Made by a program: the position numbers and the translations under genes. Positions 7,794 through 15,649 of a DNA stretch of 39,329 nt are shown piece after piece; the stretch's first letter is position 1, and each line of letters begins with the position of its first letter. The notes beneath the pieces are model-generated. The model was not told where the DNA came from and did not search any database. It saw only the letters and a program-made list of their open reading frames with translations. Source of the DNA: an uncultured Hyphomicrobiales bacterium (GTDB lineage: Bacteria > Pseudomonadota > Alphaproteobacteria > Rhizobiales > Beijerinckiaceae); contig CAIUPE010000149.1 of assembly GCA_903900975.1 (NCBI GenBank), forward strand, positions 1-39,329. Direction: 5' to 3'.

Positions 7794-9716
7794 TTAAGCC
7801 AAAGGTTGTGGCTCCATGCCCGCATCCGGCTCTTGCCGTGGCCGCCCTTTGCCCGATGATGGGACGGCTGCCGACGGACGACCAGCCGAACCATCGCCAT
7901 TATCGCGCACCGGAGGCTTGCCCTTTAGCAAATCATGGATTTCTTCACCCGACAGCGTCTCATATTCGAGCAGCCCTTGGGCAAGCGCTTCCAGATCATC
8001 CTTGCGATCCGTCAAAATCTGGGTCGCTTCCGAATAGCCGGCTTCAACCAAACGACGGATTTCGGAATCGATCTTCTGGGCGGTGGCTTCCGACACGTTC
8101 TGCGTGCGGGCTACCGACATGCCCAAAAAGACTTCATCCTGATTTTCGCCATAGGACACATTGCCGAGTTCTGGCGAGAAGCCCCATTTGGTCACCATCA
8201 TGCGGGCCAAACGCGTGGCCTGCTCGATGTCGGAAGCGGCGCCCGAGGTCACTTTGTCATGACCAAAGATCAGCTCTTCCGCCACTCGGCCACCCATCAT
8301 GATGGCTAAACGCGAGGTCATCTGCTCAAGGCTCATCGACAGCTTGTCCCGTTCCGGCAACTGCATCACCATGCCCAGCGCACGGCCACGCGGAATGATC
8401 GTTGCCTTATGCACGGGATCGGTTGCCTTCACGTTAAAGGCACAAATCGCGTGGCCTGCCTCGTGATAGGCGGTCAGACGCTTCTCGTCCTCGGTCATGA
8501 CCAGCGTGCGGCGTTCCGCACCCATCATCACCTTGTCTTTTGCATCCTCGAACTCGCTCATCGTCACAATACGCTTGCCACGACGTGCCGCGAGCAGTGC
8601 CGCCTCATTCACAAGGTTCATCAGATCCGCACCCGAGAAACCCGGCGTGCCTCGCGCAACTGTCTTAAGATCGACATCGGGTGCCAAAGGCACTTTGCGA
8701 ACATGGACGCGCAAAATCTTTTCGCGACCCACCACATCCGGATTAGGCACAACGATCTGGCGATCGAAACGACCCGGACGCAACAGCGCAGGATCGAGCA
8801 CGTCGGGACGGTTCGTGGCAGCAATCAGGATAATGCCCTCATTCGCCTCAAAGCCGTCCATCTCGACGAGCAATTGGTTGAGCGTCTGTTCACGCTCATC
8901 ATTGCCACCGCCTAAGCCCGCGCCACGATGGCGACCGACCGCGTCGATTTCGTCGATGAAGATAATGCAAGGCGCATTTTTCTTCGCCTGTTCGAACATA
9001 TCGCGCACGCGGCTTGCGCCCACGCCGACAAACATTTCAACGAAATCTGAACCGGAAATGGTGAAGAACGGAACATTGGCTTCGCCCGCAATCGCACGCG
9101 CCAACAGCGTCTTACCGGTGCCGGGAGGGCCAACCAGCAACACGCCGCGCGGAATACGTCCGCCAAGCCGCTGGAATTTTTGCGGGTCACGCAAAAACTC
9201 GACGATCTCTTCCAAATCTTCCTTGGCTTCATCCACGCCCGCGACATCAGAGAAGGTCACGCGGCCATGCGCCTCGTTCAACAGCTTGGCTTTCGATTTG
9301 CCAAAGCCCATGGCGCGGCCATTCGCACCCTGCATTTGACGCGATAGGAAGAACCAAGCGGCCATCACGATGATCAAAGGCAGCCAGTTCACCAGCAGCG
9401 CCAAATACCACGGCATGCCATCGCTTGGCGCCTTGGCCGAGAAATTCACGCCTTTTTGCGACAGTCGGGACACCAAAGTAGGATCATTCGGTGCATAAGT
9501 CTGGAATGGGCGACCATCGGTCAGCGCGCCTGTGATGTCGGGGCCTGATATCGTCACACCGGCCACCCGGCCGCTATCAACGTCAGACAAAAACTGGCTG
9601 TAGCTCACTTCCTGCGAAGCATTACGCGAACCAGGGCTTTGGAAAAGCGTGACCAAAGCCAAGACGAGCAGGAAAATGATGACCCACAGGGCAAAATTAC
9701 GGATATTAGGGTTCAT
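7794..9716 (-). CDS. ftsH: ATP-dependent zinc metalloprotease FtsH
   Basis: A membrane-anchored AAA+ protease that degrades misfolded membrane proteins and short-lived regulators. The 640 residues from ATG 9714-9716 comprise a first membrane helix (about 7-25), a periplasmic domain, a second helix (about 103-125), Walker A GPPGTGKT (196-203), Walker B IIFIDEID (251-258), the second-region-of-homology block [21 protein letters not shown], and the zinc site HEAGH (418-422). The upstream GTG (9729-9731) only adds MFGLF and was not used, since FtsH proteins normally begin MNPN-RN. The C-terminal tail is proline/glycine rich and looks disordered. It lies downstream of tilS with its own possible heat-shock promoter. 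Confidence 0.98.
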   Translation of the reverse strand: MNPNIRNFALWVIIFLLVLALVTLFQSPGSRNASQEVSYSQFLSDVDSGRVAGVTISGPDITGALTDGRPFQTYAPNDPTLVSRLSQKGVNFSAKAPSDGMPWYLALLVNWLPLIIVMAAWFFLSRQMQGANGRAMGFGKSKAKLLNEAHGRVTFSDVAGVDEAKEDLEEIVEFLRDPQKFQRLGGRIPRGVLLVGPPGTGKTLLARAIAGEANVPFFTISGSDFVEMFVGVGASRVRDMFEQAKKNAPCIIFIDEIDAVGRHRGAGLGGGNDEREQTLNQLLVEMDGFEANEGIILIAATNRPDVLDPALLRPGRFDRQIVVPNPDVVGREKILRVHVRKVPLAPDVDLKTVARGTPGFSGADLMNLVNEAALLAARRGKRIVTMSEFEDAKDKVMMGAERRTLVMTEDEKRLTAYHEAGHAICAFNVKATDPVHKATIIPRGRALGMVMQLPERDKLSMSLEQMTSRLAIMMGGRVAEELIFGHDKVTSGAASDIEQATRLARMMVTKWGFSPELGNVSYGENQDEVFLGMSVARTQNVSEATAQKIDSEIRRLVEAGYSEATQILTDRKDDLEALAQGLLEYETLSGEEIHDLLKGKPPVRDNGDGSAGRPSAAVPSSGKGRPRQEPDAGMEPQPLA

Positions 9717-9780
9717 GAAAAGACCAAACACCTGTTTAGGAAGAGCGCGGCACCGCCAACGCCTACCGGTTTCATTCTCT

Positions 9781-9811
9781 ATATTTAGGCGTCAAATGCC
9801 CCCTTGCCAAG
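9781..9811 (-). promoter_or_regulatory. Possible RpoH (heat-shock) promoter of ftsH
   Basis: On the minus strand CTTG (9811-9808), 18 bases, then CCTAAATA (9789-9782) resembles the alphaproteobacterial sigma-32 pattern CTTG-N17/18-CCTATAT. ftsH is a known sigma-32 target in other bacteria. The match to the -10 is imperfect, and no experimental start is available. Confidence 0.35.
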
Positions 9812-9833
9812 GGAAGCTTCAAGAAAAGCTTTA

Positions 9834-10859
9834 TCAAGTTTGAACAAGATGTCGGCGCACCCCTTCGGCGGCTATGGTCACCACCCCGTTGGCGGCGATT
9901 GAAACAAGTGCACCGGCTAGCGTCCGACGGGCCTTTTGGCCCTTAAGATGAGCGTCGACCAACGCCTCGATAACGGCTTCAAGGTTCGCTAAATCCACGG
10001 CCTTGCCGACGCTCAGGCCGCGCAAGGCTCGCTGGACAACGCGTAAAACGATCTCGTCCGGCTCGTCCAAGAGTTGGGTTGCAAACCGAAAGCCCGATTC
10101 GGCTGCCAGTTGATGAACATTGAAAGCAAGATCCGTTACCCTCTCTAAAGCCGCATCGGCACGCCGCATGCGCAAAGCCAATCGACCGAGCCGAAGCGCA
10201 CTGAGCCCTTCTAAGGCGAGAACATCGCGCGCTTGGCGTAATCTCACACGCGTAAATTTTGGATTCTCATTAGACGGGTCGTCGATTGGCACCATACCCG
10301 CGGCCAACGCCGTCGCCCGAAGCCGCGCGCTCGGCAGCGTTAGAAAGGGCCGGATCAGATCAATGTTCTGCCACTTCATCACGCGGGACATTCCGGCTAG
10401 TCCAGCAAGACCTGAACCCGCGCAAAGCCTCATCAAGACGGTCTCGGCTTGGTCGTCGACATGGTGGGCCAACATGATCGCATCCGCCTTAATCACATCC
10501 GCATGCGCTTTGAGCAAAGCGTAGCGTGCCTCGCGTGCCGCCTCCTGAATACCCGTTGCGGGCTTATCGCCTAGCCACGATAGGACGACGTGATCGAGGC
10601 CTAGAGCCGCTGCCAAACGTGCGACCTCTTTGGCCTCTTTGACTGATTCGGACCGCAACCCATGATCAATCGTTGCCACTGACAATCGGGGCAATAATCC
10701 GGATAGCCCCTTTGCCCATCCCGCCATGATCGCCATCATGCCGAGGGAGTCGGCACCGCCTGAAACGGCCAGTAGGATATGGCGATAAGGTCCGGCAAAG
10801 GATAACAGAGTTTCCGCTTCAAGAGCGCCAATCGGCGTTGGATCGAGACGGCGCGTCAG
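9834..10859 (-). CDS. tilS: tRNA(Ile)-lysidine synthetase, apparent CTG start
   Basis: Converts C34 of tRNA-Ile(CAU) to lysidine, using ATP and lysine, so that it reads AUA. The PP-loop motif SGGADS, essential in the family, lies 40 codons upstream of the first ATG (10737-10739), so the ATG form cannot be the real protein. The frame is open only back to a TAA overlapping the end of cpoB, and it contains no ATG, GTG or TTG in that stretch. A CTG at 10857-10859 overlaps the cpoB stop as CTGA, with GGAG 7 bases before it; this is the best start and gives 341 residues. Later family features are HHVDDQAETVLMRL and RPFL. ftsH follows. Confidence 0.9.
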   Translation of the reverse strand: MTRRLDPTPIGALEAETLLSFAGPYRHILLAVSGGADSLGMMAIMAGWAKGLSGLLPRLSVATIDHGLRSESVKEAKEVARLAAALGLDHVVLSWLGDKPATGIQEAAREARYALLKAHADVIKADAIMLAHHVDDQAETVLMRLCAGSGLAGLAGMSRVMKWQNIDLIRPFLTLPSARLRATALAAGMVPIDDPSNENPKFTRVRLRQARDVLALEGLSALRLGRLALRMRRADAALERVTDLAFNVHQLAAESGFRFATQLLDEPDEIVLRVVQRALRGLSVGKAVDLANLEAVIEALVDAHLKGQKARRTLAGALVSIAANGVVTIAAEGVRRHLVQT

Positions 10860-11644
10860 CAGCCGGCTCCGCTTTTAGCCTTTTCAACCCGCGCTTTCAG
10901 CGCTGAATCGGCATCCTGAAAGCGCTTTCCAAATTCGGCGAAGGTGGCGCAGGCTTGCGGTTTCTGCCCCATCGAAACCAGCGCATCGCCCAGCTTAGCA
11001 AAAGCCGTAGGTGCCATCGGACTCACCGGCGTGGCTTGCGCAATTTTCAAATATTGTTGCGCCGCTTCGGGATATCGCTTTTGCCGGTATTCCGCATCAC
11101 CCAACAACAATATCGCATCTGTCGCGGCCGGATCTTTCGGCCATGCCTGCAAAAACTGGCGGATTGCAGTCGACGCGCCAGCAAAGTCGCCACTCTTAAA
11201 CAATGCCTTTGCCGCTGCCCATTCCGATTTGGCATCTTTTGGAGCAGCCGAAGCAGCAGGTGCAGCGTTCGCCGCCGGTGCTTTTGCAGCGGCTGCTTGG
11301 GCTGCCATTGTACCGGGAGGGGCTGCGGTTGACGCTCCGCCTTTTGCGGCAGACATCAGATCCAAGGGGCCGGTTGTCGCAGGTGCACCAGGCGATGCTG
11401 GCACCGACGTCGTAGCAGGCACTGTGCCGCCTTGTTGATATTGTTTGAGCTGGTCTTCAAGCTTCTTATTGGTGAATTGAAGCTCCTCGATCTGCCCATA
11501 AAGCTGTCGGATCGTCTCTTCAAGTTTGGAAATTCGGACCACATTTTCCGCTTCGGTTGGGTCTTCCTGCGCGTACACAGGCCCCATGGGCCCCATCAAG
11601 GCAAAGACCACTAACACACAGGGAACGACTAGGCGAAAAGACAT
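10856..11644 (-). CDS. cpoB: Cell division coordinator CpoB (YbgF)
   Basis: A periplasmic partner of the Tol-Pal system that links outer-membrane constriction with septal wall synthesis (family knowledge). The 262 residues begin with a signal peptide (MSFRLVVPCVLVVFALMG, cut near VYA-QE). A trimerising coiled coil follows (SKLEETIRQLYGQIEELQFTNKKLEDQL), then a long Ala/Pro linker and C-terminal TPR repeats (WAAAKALFKSGDFAGAS…, AEYRQKRYPEAAQQY…, FAKLGDALVSMGQ). ATG 11642-11644 has GGGA 8 bases upstream and places the signal peptide at the N-terminus; an upstream ATG at 11669-11671 does not. It lies between pal and tilS. Confidence 0.92.
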   Translation of the reverse strand: MSFRLVVPCVLVVFALMGPMGPVYAQEDPTEAENVVRISKLEETIRQLYGQIEELQFTNKKLEDQLKQYQQGGTVPATTSVPASPGAPATTGPLDLMSAAKGGASTAAPPGTMAAQAAAAKAPAANAAPAASAAPKDAKSEWAAAKALFKSGDFAGASTAIRQFLQAWPKDPAATDAILLLGDAEYRQKRYPEAAQQYLKIAQATPVSPMAPTAFAKLGDALVSMGQKPQACATFAEFGKRFQDADSALKARVEKAKSGAGC

Positions 11645-11658
11645 GCAGTAAGTCCCAT

Positions 11659-11698
11659 ATAAAAATACCATCGGCGCGAGTCTGACCCGCGCCGATGG
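11659..11698 (-). terminator. Terminator or attenuator between pal and cpoB
   Basis: CCATCGGCGCG (11668-11678) pairs perfectly over 11 bp with CGCGCCGATGG (11688-11698) around a 9-base loop. On the minus strand TATTTTTATAT follows. It would end pal transcripts or reduce read-through into cpoB, whose start is only 15 bases beyond the T-run. Confidence 0.75.
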
Positions 11699-11749
11699 CT
11701 AGATTATGGCATAACACCCATCAGGACCAATCCCTGATGACCAATTGCC

Positions 11750-12259
11750 TTATTCGCCGCCCGACAGCGTCGTTACAGCGCGACGGTTCTGCGACCAGCA
11801 GGAAATATCGTCGCAAACCGCTACAGGCTTTTCCTTACCCCAAGATTTCGTCGACAACCGGGATGCCGGGACACCCTTGCTGACGAGATAATCACGCGTG
11901 GTTTGCGCACGGCGCTGGCCCAGGGCGAAGTTATATTCGCGCGTACCGCGCTCGTCGGCGTGGCCTTCAACTAGAATTTTATACGATCCGTATTGCTTGA
12001 GCCACTGCGCCTGCTTATCGAGCGTTGCAGTGGATGTTGGTGTCAATTCCGACGAATCAGATTCAAAGAAGACGCGATCACCAACATTGGTCGAAAAATC
12101 TTGCGTGCTGCCTGGCGTTGCTGCACCGGCTCCATCCAGACCGGCCATGTCACCTGAACCATTCGTCGCCTTATCAGACGCGCAGGCCGCCAAGGCCAAT
12201 GCTGCGCCGAGCGCGAATACAAGTTTCAACGACCGTAACGTTCCTACTGATCCCAACAT
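11750..12259 (-). CDS. pal: Peptidoglycan-associated lipoprotein Pal
   Basis: An outer-membrane lipoprotein that binds peptidoglycan and TolB. The 169 residues from ATG 12257-12259 (AGGAG 8 bases upstream) start with a lipoprotein signal whose lipobox is LALAAC, lipidated at the Cys. The OmpA-like domain follows: DRVFFESDSSELTPTSTATLDKQAQWL, ILVEGHADERGTREYNFALGQRRAQTTRDYL and GKEKPV. The upstream extension to 12310 would bury the signal peptide and was rejected. tolB, normally just upstream in proteobacteria, is absent here; the upstream neighbour is trcR. Confidence 0.97.
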   Translation of the reverse strand: MLGSVGTLRSLKLVFALGAALALAACASDKATNGSGDMAGLDGAGAATPGSTQDFSTNVGDRVFFESDSSELTPTSTATLDKQAQWLKQYGSYKILVEGHADERGTREYNFALGQRRAQTTRDYLVSKGVPASRLSTKSWGKEKPVAVCDDISCWSQNRRAVTTLSGGE

Positions 12260-12420
12260 AACCCTGCTCCTGAAGGACAATGACCTATCTAGACGCTGGT
12301 TTAACGCCAAGATGGTTAACAGAGCGTTCCACTATTCGGACAAATTGGCTTTATTTTGTCCGAATGGCGATTAGCAAGCGTACATCGCGAAATTTCGCCC
12401 CATTATCGAAGATCGTCGCC

Positions 12421-13122
12421 TTATTCGGCCGTTTTGAGTTGCTTGAGCTTTGAAAACACCGAATCGACGTCAATTGGCTCTTCTTCGACTTCGTCGCGCT
12501 TGGCCGTGAAGCCTGCGAAAGGCTCGGCGGTCTCTCGCGCGGTCGTAATCTCGGCCGGAAGAAGCGTGTGGGCCGCCTCTTCGACCACGGCGGGACGATC
12601 CTTCGCCGCGCGATTGACTTCAAAATCGAGATCAATTTGCGAGCAAAGGCCAAGCGTTACAGGATCCATCGGCGCAAGTTGCGCCGAATTCCAATGCGTC
12701 CGATCCTTTACCTGCTGAATGGTCGTCTTGGTTGTGCCAACCAGTCGCATGATCTGCGCGTCTTTAAGCTCGGGATGGCTACGGACCAGCCACAAAATTG
12801 CATTCGGACGGTCATGGCGACGAGACAATGGCGTATAGCGCGGACCCTTCGTCCGCTTCTTTTCCGGCAGACGAACGGACGAAACTTTAATCTTCAACGC
12901 ATAATTCGGATCGGCCTCAGCCTTAGCGATCTCGTCGCGGGTCAGCTGTTCATACATCACAGGGTCCATGCCTTTGATGCCGGCTGCAACTTCGCCATCG
13001 GCAATGCCTTTGACTTCCAAAGGATGCAAATGACAAAAATCAGCGATTTGCTCGAATGTCAGGCCCGTGTTGTCCACCAGCCAAACTGCTGTCGCCTTAG
13101 GCATCAATGGAATAGCAGACAT
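12421..13122 (-). CDS. trcR: Cell-cycle transcriptional regulator TrcR (DUF1013)
   Basis: 233 residues matching the DUF1013 family, which is restricted to alphaproteobacteria and annotated as the cell-cycle regulator TrcR. The N-terminal PLMPKATAVWLVDNTGLTFEQIADFCHLHPLEVKGIADGEV and the central RPNAILWLVRSHPELKDAQIMRLVGTTKTTIQQVKDRTHWN look like two helix-turn-helix units. The C-terminal 50 residues are acidic and probably flexible. It is likely to bind DNA or RNA polymerase; targets cannot be read here. It lies alone on the minus strand between pal and the quinone oxidoreductase gene, with about 160 bases on each side. Confidence 0.85.
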   Translation of the reverse strand: MSAIPLMPKATAVWLVDNTGLTFEQIADFCHLHPLEVKGIADGEVAAGIKGMDPVMYEQLTRDEIAKAEADPNYALKIKVSSVRLPEKKRTKGPRYTPLSRRHDRPNAILWLVRSHPELKDAQIMRLVGTTKTTIQQVKDRTHWNSAQLAPMDPVTLGLCSQIDLDFEVNRAAKDRPAVVEEAAHTLLPAEITTARETAEPFAGFTAKRDEVEEEPIDVDSVFSKLKQLKTAE

Positions 13123-13280
13123 TTATGTCATCCTTCTCGAAGAAAATAGGCCAAGCGACACATACGGAACCGCACGCTTCGACCGGCTTTTGACCGAAGC
13201 CCCACTGCACTCTGCTTGGCGGGAATATGATGACTATACGCAGAAATGCCTCTCGGTGCAATCAGAACCTGTTCCCTCCG

Positions 13281-14273
13281 CTACGGTATAAGTATGATTT
13301 TTCCGGTATGGGAACCGGATTCCAGCATACGATGGGCTCCCGCTGCATCGCTCAAGGGAAAGGTCGCATGAATAAGGGGGTTGCAACGGCCCTTCGACAG
13401 AAGCGGCCAGACCTTTTCTTCAAGCGCTTCGGCTATCAACGCCTTTTCTTCGACCGAACGCGGACGCAAGGTCGATCCCGTATGCACCAGACGCTTCATC
13501 ATCAGTGGCAGAAAATCAACCTCGACCTTCGAGCCGCCCTGAAAGGCAATTTGGACGATCCGGCCATCCGGCGCAGCCGCGGCATAGTTGCGCGGAACAT
13601 AAGTACCACCCACCATATCGAGAATAACATTGGCGCCAGAACCACCTGTCGCTGCCAGCGTTTCGACAACAAAGTCCTCAATATTATAATTAATCGCCCG
13701 ATCAGCCCCAATTTCCAGACATTTGGCACATTTTTCATCGCTTCCCGCGGTCACAATGACGTTGGAACCGAATGCTTTGGCCAAAAGGATAGCGGTTGTT
13801 CCAATGCCGGATGTGCCACCATGCACAAGCAAAACCTCATGTGGCTTTAAAGCCCCGCGTTGAAATACATTCGTCCAGACGGTAAAAAAGGTCTCCGGAA
13901 TTCCCGCTGCCTCGACAAAACCAAGGCCGTCCGGCACGGGAAGTGCCGTACCCTCGTGAACCGAGCAATATTCAGCATAGCCCCCACCCGGCACGAGCGC
14001 GCAAACCCGATCCCCTAGTCGATACCGCGAAACGCCATCACCGAGAGCGACGACCTCGCCTGCGATTTCTAAGCCCGGAATATCGGACGCCCCCTTCGGT
14101 GGCGGATATCCCCCTTTTCTCTGTAACACATCTGGTCGGTTCACGCCCGCAGCGGCAACTTTGACGAGGATTTCACCCTTAGCCAACTGCGGCAGCGGCC
14201 TCATTTCCGGAACCAATACTTCGGGTCCGCCGGGTTCCCGAATGCCGGTCACACGCATGGTATCTGGAAGCAT
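13281..14273 (-). CDS. NAD(P)H quinone oxidoreductase, PIG3/MDR family
   Basis: 330 residues of the zinc-free medium-chain dehydrogenase/reductase family. The N-terminal GroES-like part is MRVTGIREPGGPEVL…VAAAGVNRPDVLQRKGGYPPPKGASDIPGLEIAGEV, and the Rossmann site is HGGTSGIGTTAILLAKAFG. It lacks the zinc-ligand cysteines of alcohol dehydrogenases. It probably reduces quinones or related electrophiles with NADPH. ATG 14271-14273 has AGGAG 7 bases before it; the longer upstream frame has no such site. It is divergent from the DUF1192 gene, with about 100 bases of shared promoter region. Confidence 0.9.
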   Translation of the reverse strand: MLPDTMRVTGIREPGGPEVLVPEMRPLPQLAKGEILVKVAAAGVNRPDVLQRKGGYPPPKGASDIPGLEIAGEVVALGDGVSRYRLGDRVCALVPGGGYAEYCSVHEGTALPVPDGLGFVEAAGIPETFFTVWTNVFQRGALKPHEVLLVHGGTSGIGTTAILLAKAFGSNVIVTAGSDEKCAKCLEIGADRAINYNIEDFVVETLAATGGSGANVILDMVGGTYVPRNYAAAAPDGRIVQIAFQGGSKVEVDFLPLMMKRLVHTGSTLRPRSVEEKALIAEALEEKVWPLLSKGRCNPLIHATFPLSDAAGAHRMLESGSHTGKIILIP

Positions 14274-14374
14274 GGCCAAACTCCTGTTCACGCTCACACG
14301 ATGCAAGACTTGAGAAAATGCGATTTTGAGCGTTAAGATCAAACTATTCGTAGGCTAACACAAGCGAAGCAATC

Positions 14375-14575
14375 ATGGTCGATCCGTTTTTGGACGAACG
14401 CCCTATCAAGCGAAAGACAACGCATGAATTAGGGCAGGATCTGTCGCCGCTCTCGATTGACGAGCTTGGCGTACGGATTGTTGCGCTGAAAGCTGAAATT
14501 ACCCGCCTTGAAGCCGAAATGGACCGGAAGCACGCCGTGAAATCGGCTGCGTCGGATATTTTCAAGCAGCGTTAA
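14375..14575 (+). CDS. DUF1192 family small protein
   Basis: 66 residues: a short charged N-terminus (DPFLDERPIKRKTTHELGQDLSPLS) and a coiled coil (IDELGVRIVALKAEITRLEAEMDRK). This is the usual size and shape of DUF1192 proteins, conserved next to rcdA in alphaproteobacteria. Function unknown; the coiled coil suggests a protein-protein role. Confidence 0.85.
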   Translation: MVDPFLDERPIKRKTTHELGQDLSPLSIDELGVRIVALKAEITRLEAEMDRKHAVKSAASDIFKQR

Positions 14576-14586
14576 CCGTAAATAAA
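14572..14586 (+). promoter_or_regulatory. Possible CtrA box upstream of rcdA
   Basis: TTAACC starting at 14572, then a near second half (TAAA at 14583) after a 7-base spacer, resembles the CtrA consensus TTAA-N7-TTAA with one mismatch. RcdA acts in CtrA degradation, so feedback control would make sense, but the match is imperfect and short. Confidence 0.25.
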
Positions 14587-14666
14587 TTCCTAACAGGCCA
14601 AGAGAAATTTTATTGTGTATATTAGGGCCTTGATGACGTGAAATCGTTCACGAAAGGTCCCGACCG

Positions 14667-15215
14667 ATGGCTGACGTAAAAATCGTTCACGACAGTGCTG
14701 GCGCTGAAGCCATCGCCTTCGGTCGCCAATTTGCATCGTCCGAAGCCTTCAAAGCCCTCTTCCGAGAGGGTATGGCCCTTGTCGAGGATGCCGCGGCCTA
14801 TCTTGACGGACCTGGCAGGGATCAATCACGCCTATTGCCGCGCCTTTCTGCCCTCACTTATGCCAATGAAAGCATGCGGCTGACCACTCGACTTATGCAA
14901 CTTGCATCCTGGCTATTGGTTCAACGTGCGGTAGCTGAGGGTGAGATGTCATCGATTGAAGCAACGGGCCAACTCGGCAAAATGCGGATGAACCGCAACG
15001 ACCCACCGTTTTCCCGTGACCAAGCCGATGCGCTGCCGGAAGCAATGGTAAGCCTGATTGAACAGTCCATCCGGCTGCAAAACCGTGTTCAACACCTGGA
15101 CGGTATCATCAATAGTGAAAAATTGGGCAAAGCACCCGTTACAAGCCGCAACGCCGTGGCCATGCAACATATGCTGCTCCAATCGGCATTCACGCGAAAC
15201 CCTCCTCCAAACTGA
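14667..15215 (+). CDS. rcdA: RcdA, ClpXP adaptor for CtrA degradation (DUF1465)
   Basis: 182 residues, the size of Caulobacter RcdA. The helical bundle family DUF1465 is recognised by FGRQFASSEAFKALFREGMALVEDAAAYLDG and by YANESMRLTTRLMQLASWLLVQRAV. In Caulobacter, RcdA with CpdR and PopA delivers CtrA to ClpXP at the swarmer-to-stalked transition; the same role is inferred here. It lies downstream of the DUF1192 gene on the same strand and ends at a clear terminator shared with rpmE. The C-terminal tail (about 150-182) looks disordered. Confidence 0.85.
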   Translation: MADVKIVHDSAGAEAIAFGRQFASSEAFKALFREGMALVEDAAAYLDGPGRDQSRLLPRLSALTYANESMRLTTRLMQLASWLLVQRAVAEGEMSSIEATGQLGKMRMNRNDPPFSRDQADALPEAMVSLIEQSIRLQNRVQHLDGIINSEKLGKAPVTSRNAVAMQHMLLQSAFTRNPPPN

Positions 15216-15243
15216 AAAACCCGGCGCAAAGCCGAGTTTTTAG
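15216..15243. terminator. Bidirectional terminator between rcdA and rpmE
   Basis: AAAACCCGGC (15216-15225) pairs with GCCGAGTTTT (15231-15240) with one mismatch around GCAAA. There is a T-run on the plus side, and the minus-strand reading also ends in GGTTTTT. It serves the convergent rcdA and rpmE genes. Confidence 0.8.
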
Positions 15244-15269
15244 TCTTATATCAAGCAAAGAGCCCTAAT

Positions 15270-15503
15270 TTATTTCTTAGCTGCGATGCCGAAGCCTTCG
15301 AAGCGCTTGTTAAAGCGCGAAACGCGGCCGCCGCGATCGAGCATCTGACCCGATCCACCTGTCCATGCGGGATGCGAGTTAGGATCGATGTCGAGCTGCA
15401 TGACATCGCCTTCCTTGCCCCATGTTGAGCGGGTCGAGAAATCGGTGCCATCGGTCATGACAACTTTAATCGTGTGGTAGTCAGGATGAATTTCGGCCTT
15501 CAT
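15270..15503 (-). CDS. rpmE: 50S ribosomal protein bL31
   Basis: 77 residues starting [20 protein letters not shown], with [11 protein letters not shown] and SHPAWTGG blocks typical of alphaproteobacterial L31. The CxxC zinc motif of the zinc-binding form is absent, as in the C-minus type. AAGGA stands 9 bases before ATG 15501-15503; the longer frame to 15542 has no support. It is followed by the shared terminator with rcdA. Confidence 0.96.
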   Translation of the reverse strand: MKAEIHPDYHTIKVVMTDGTDFSTRSTWGKEGDVMQLDIDPNSHPAWTGGSGQMLDRGGRVSRFNKRFEGFGIAAKK

Positions 15504-15649
15504 CGTCTTAATCCTTTTCGGGACATGCGCTTCGAGCCGCAATGCCGCCGAAGTCTGAGTGGTTTAATCATTGAACCGTGCCTATAGCGCAGCATGAACC
15601 CAGACACAAGACGTCTGGACAAGAAGCCTTTTCATTGCGAAGGAAGGGT

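Noticed and set aside
7658-7900. Minus-strand frame of 80 codons overlapping the end of ftsH
   Set aside because: It spans the ftsH terminator hairpin in another frame; no ribosome site or family resemblance.
8497-9339. Plus-strand frame of 280 codons opposite ftsH
   Set aside because: It is the complement of the highly conserved ftsH ATPase region; composition is low-complexity Ser/Arg/Pro and no ribosome site is present.
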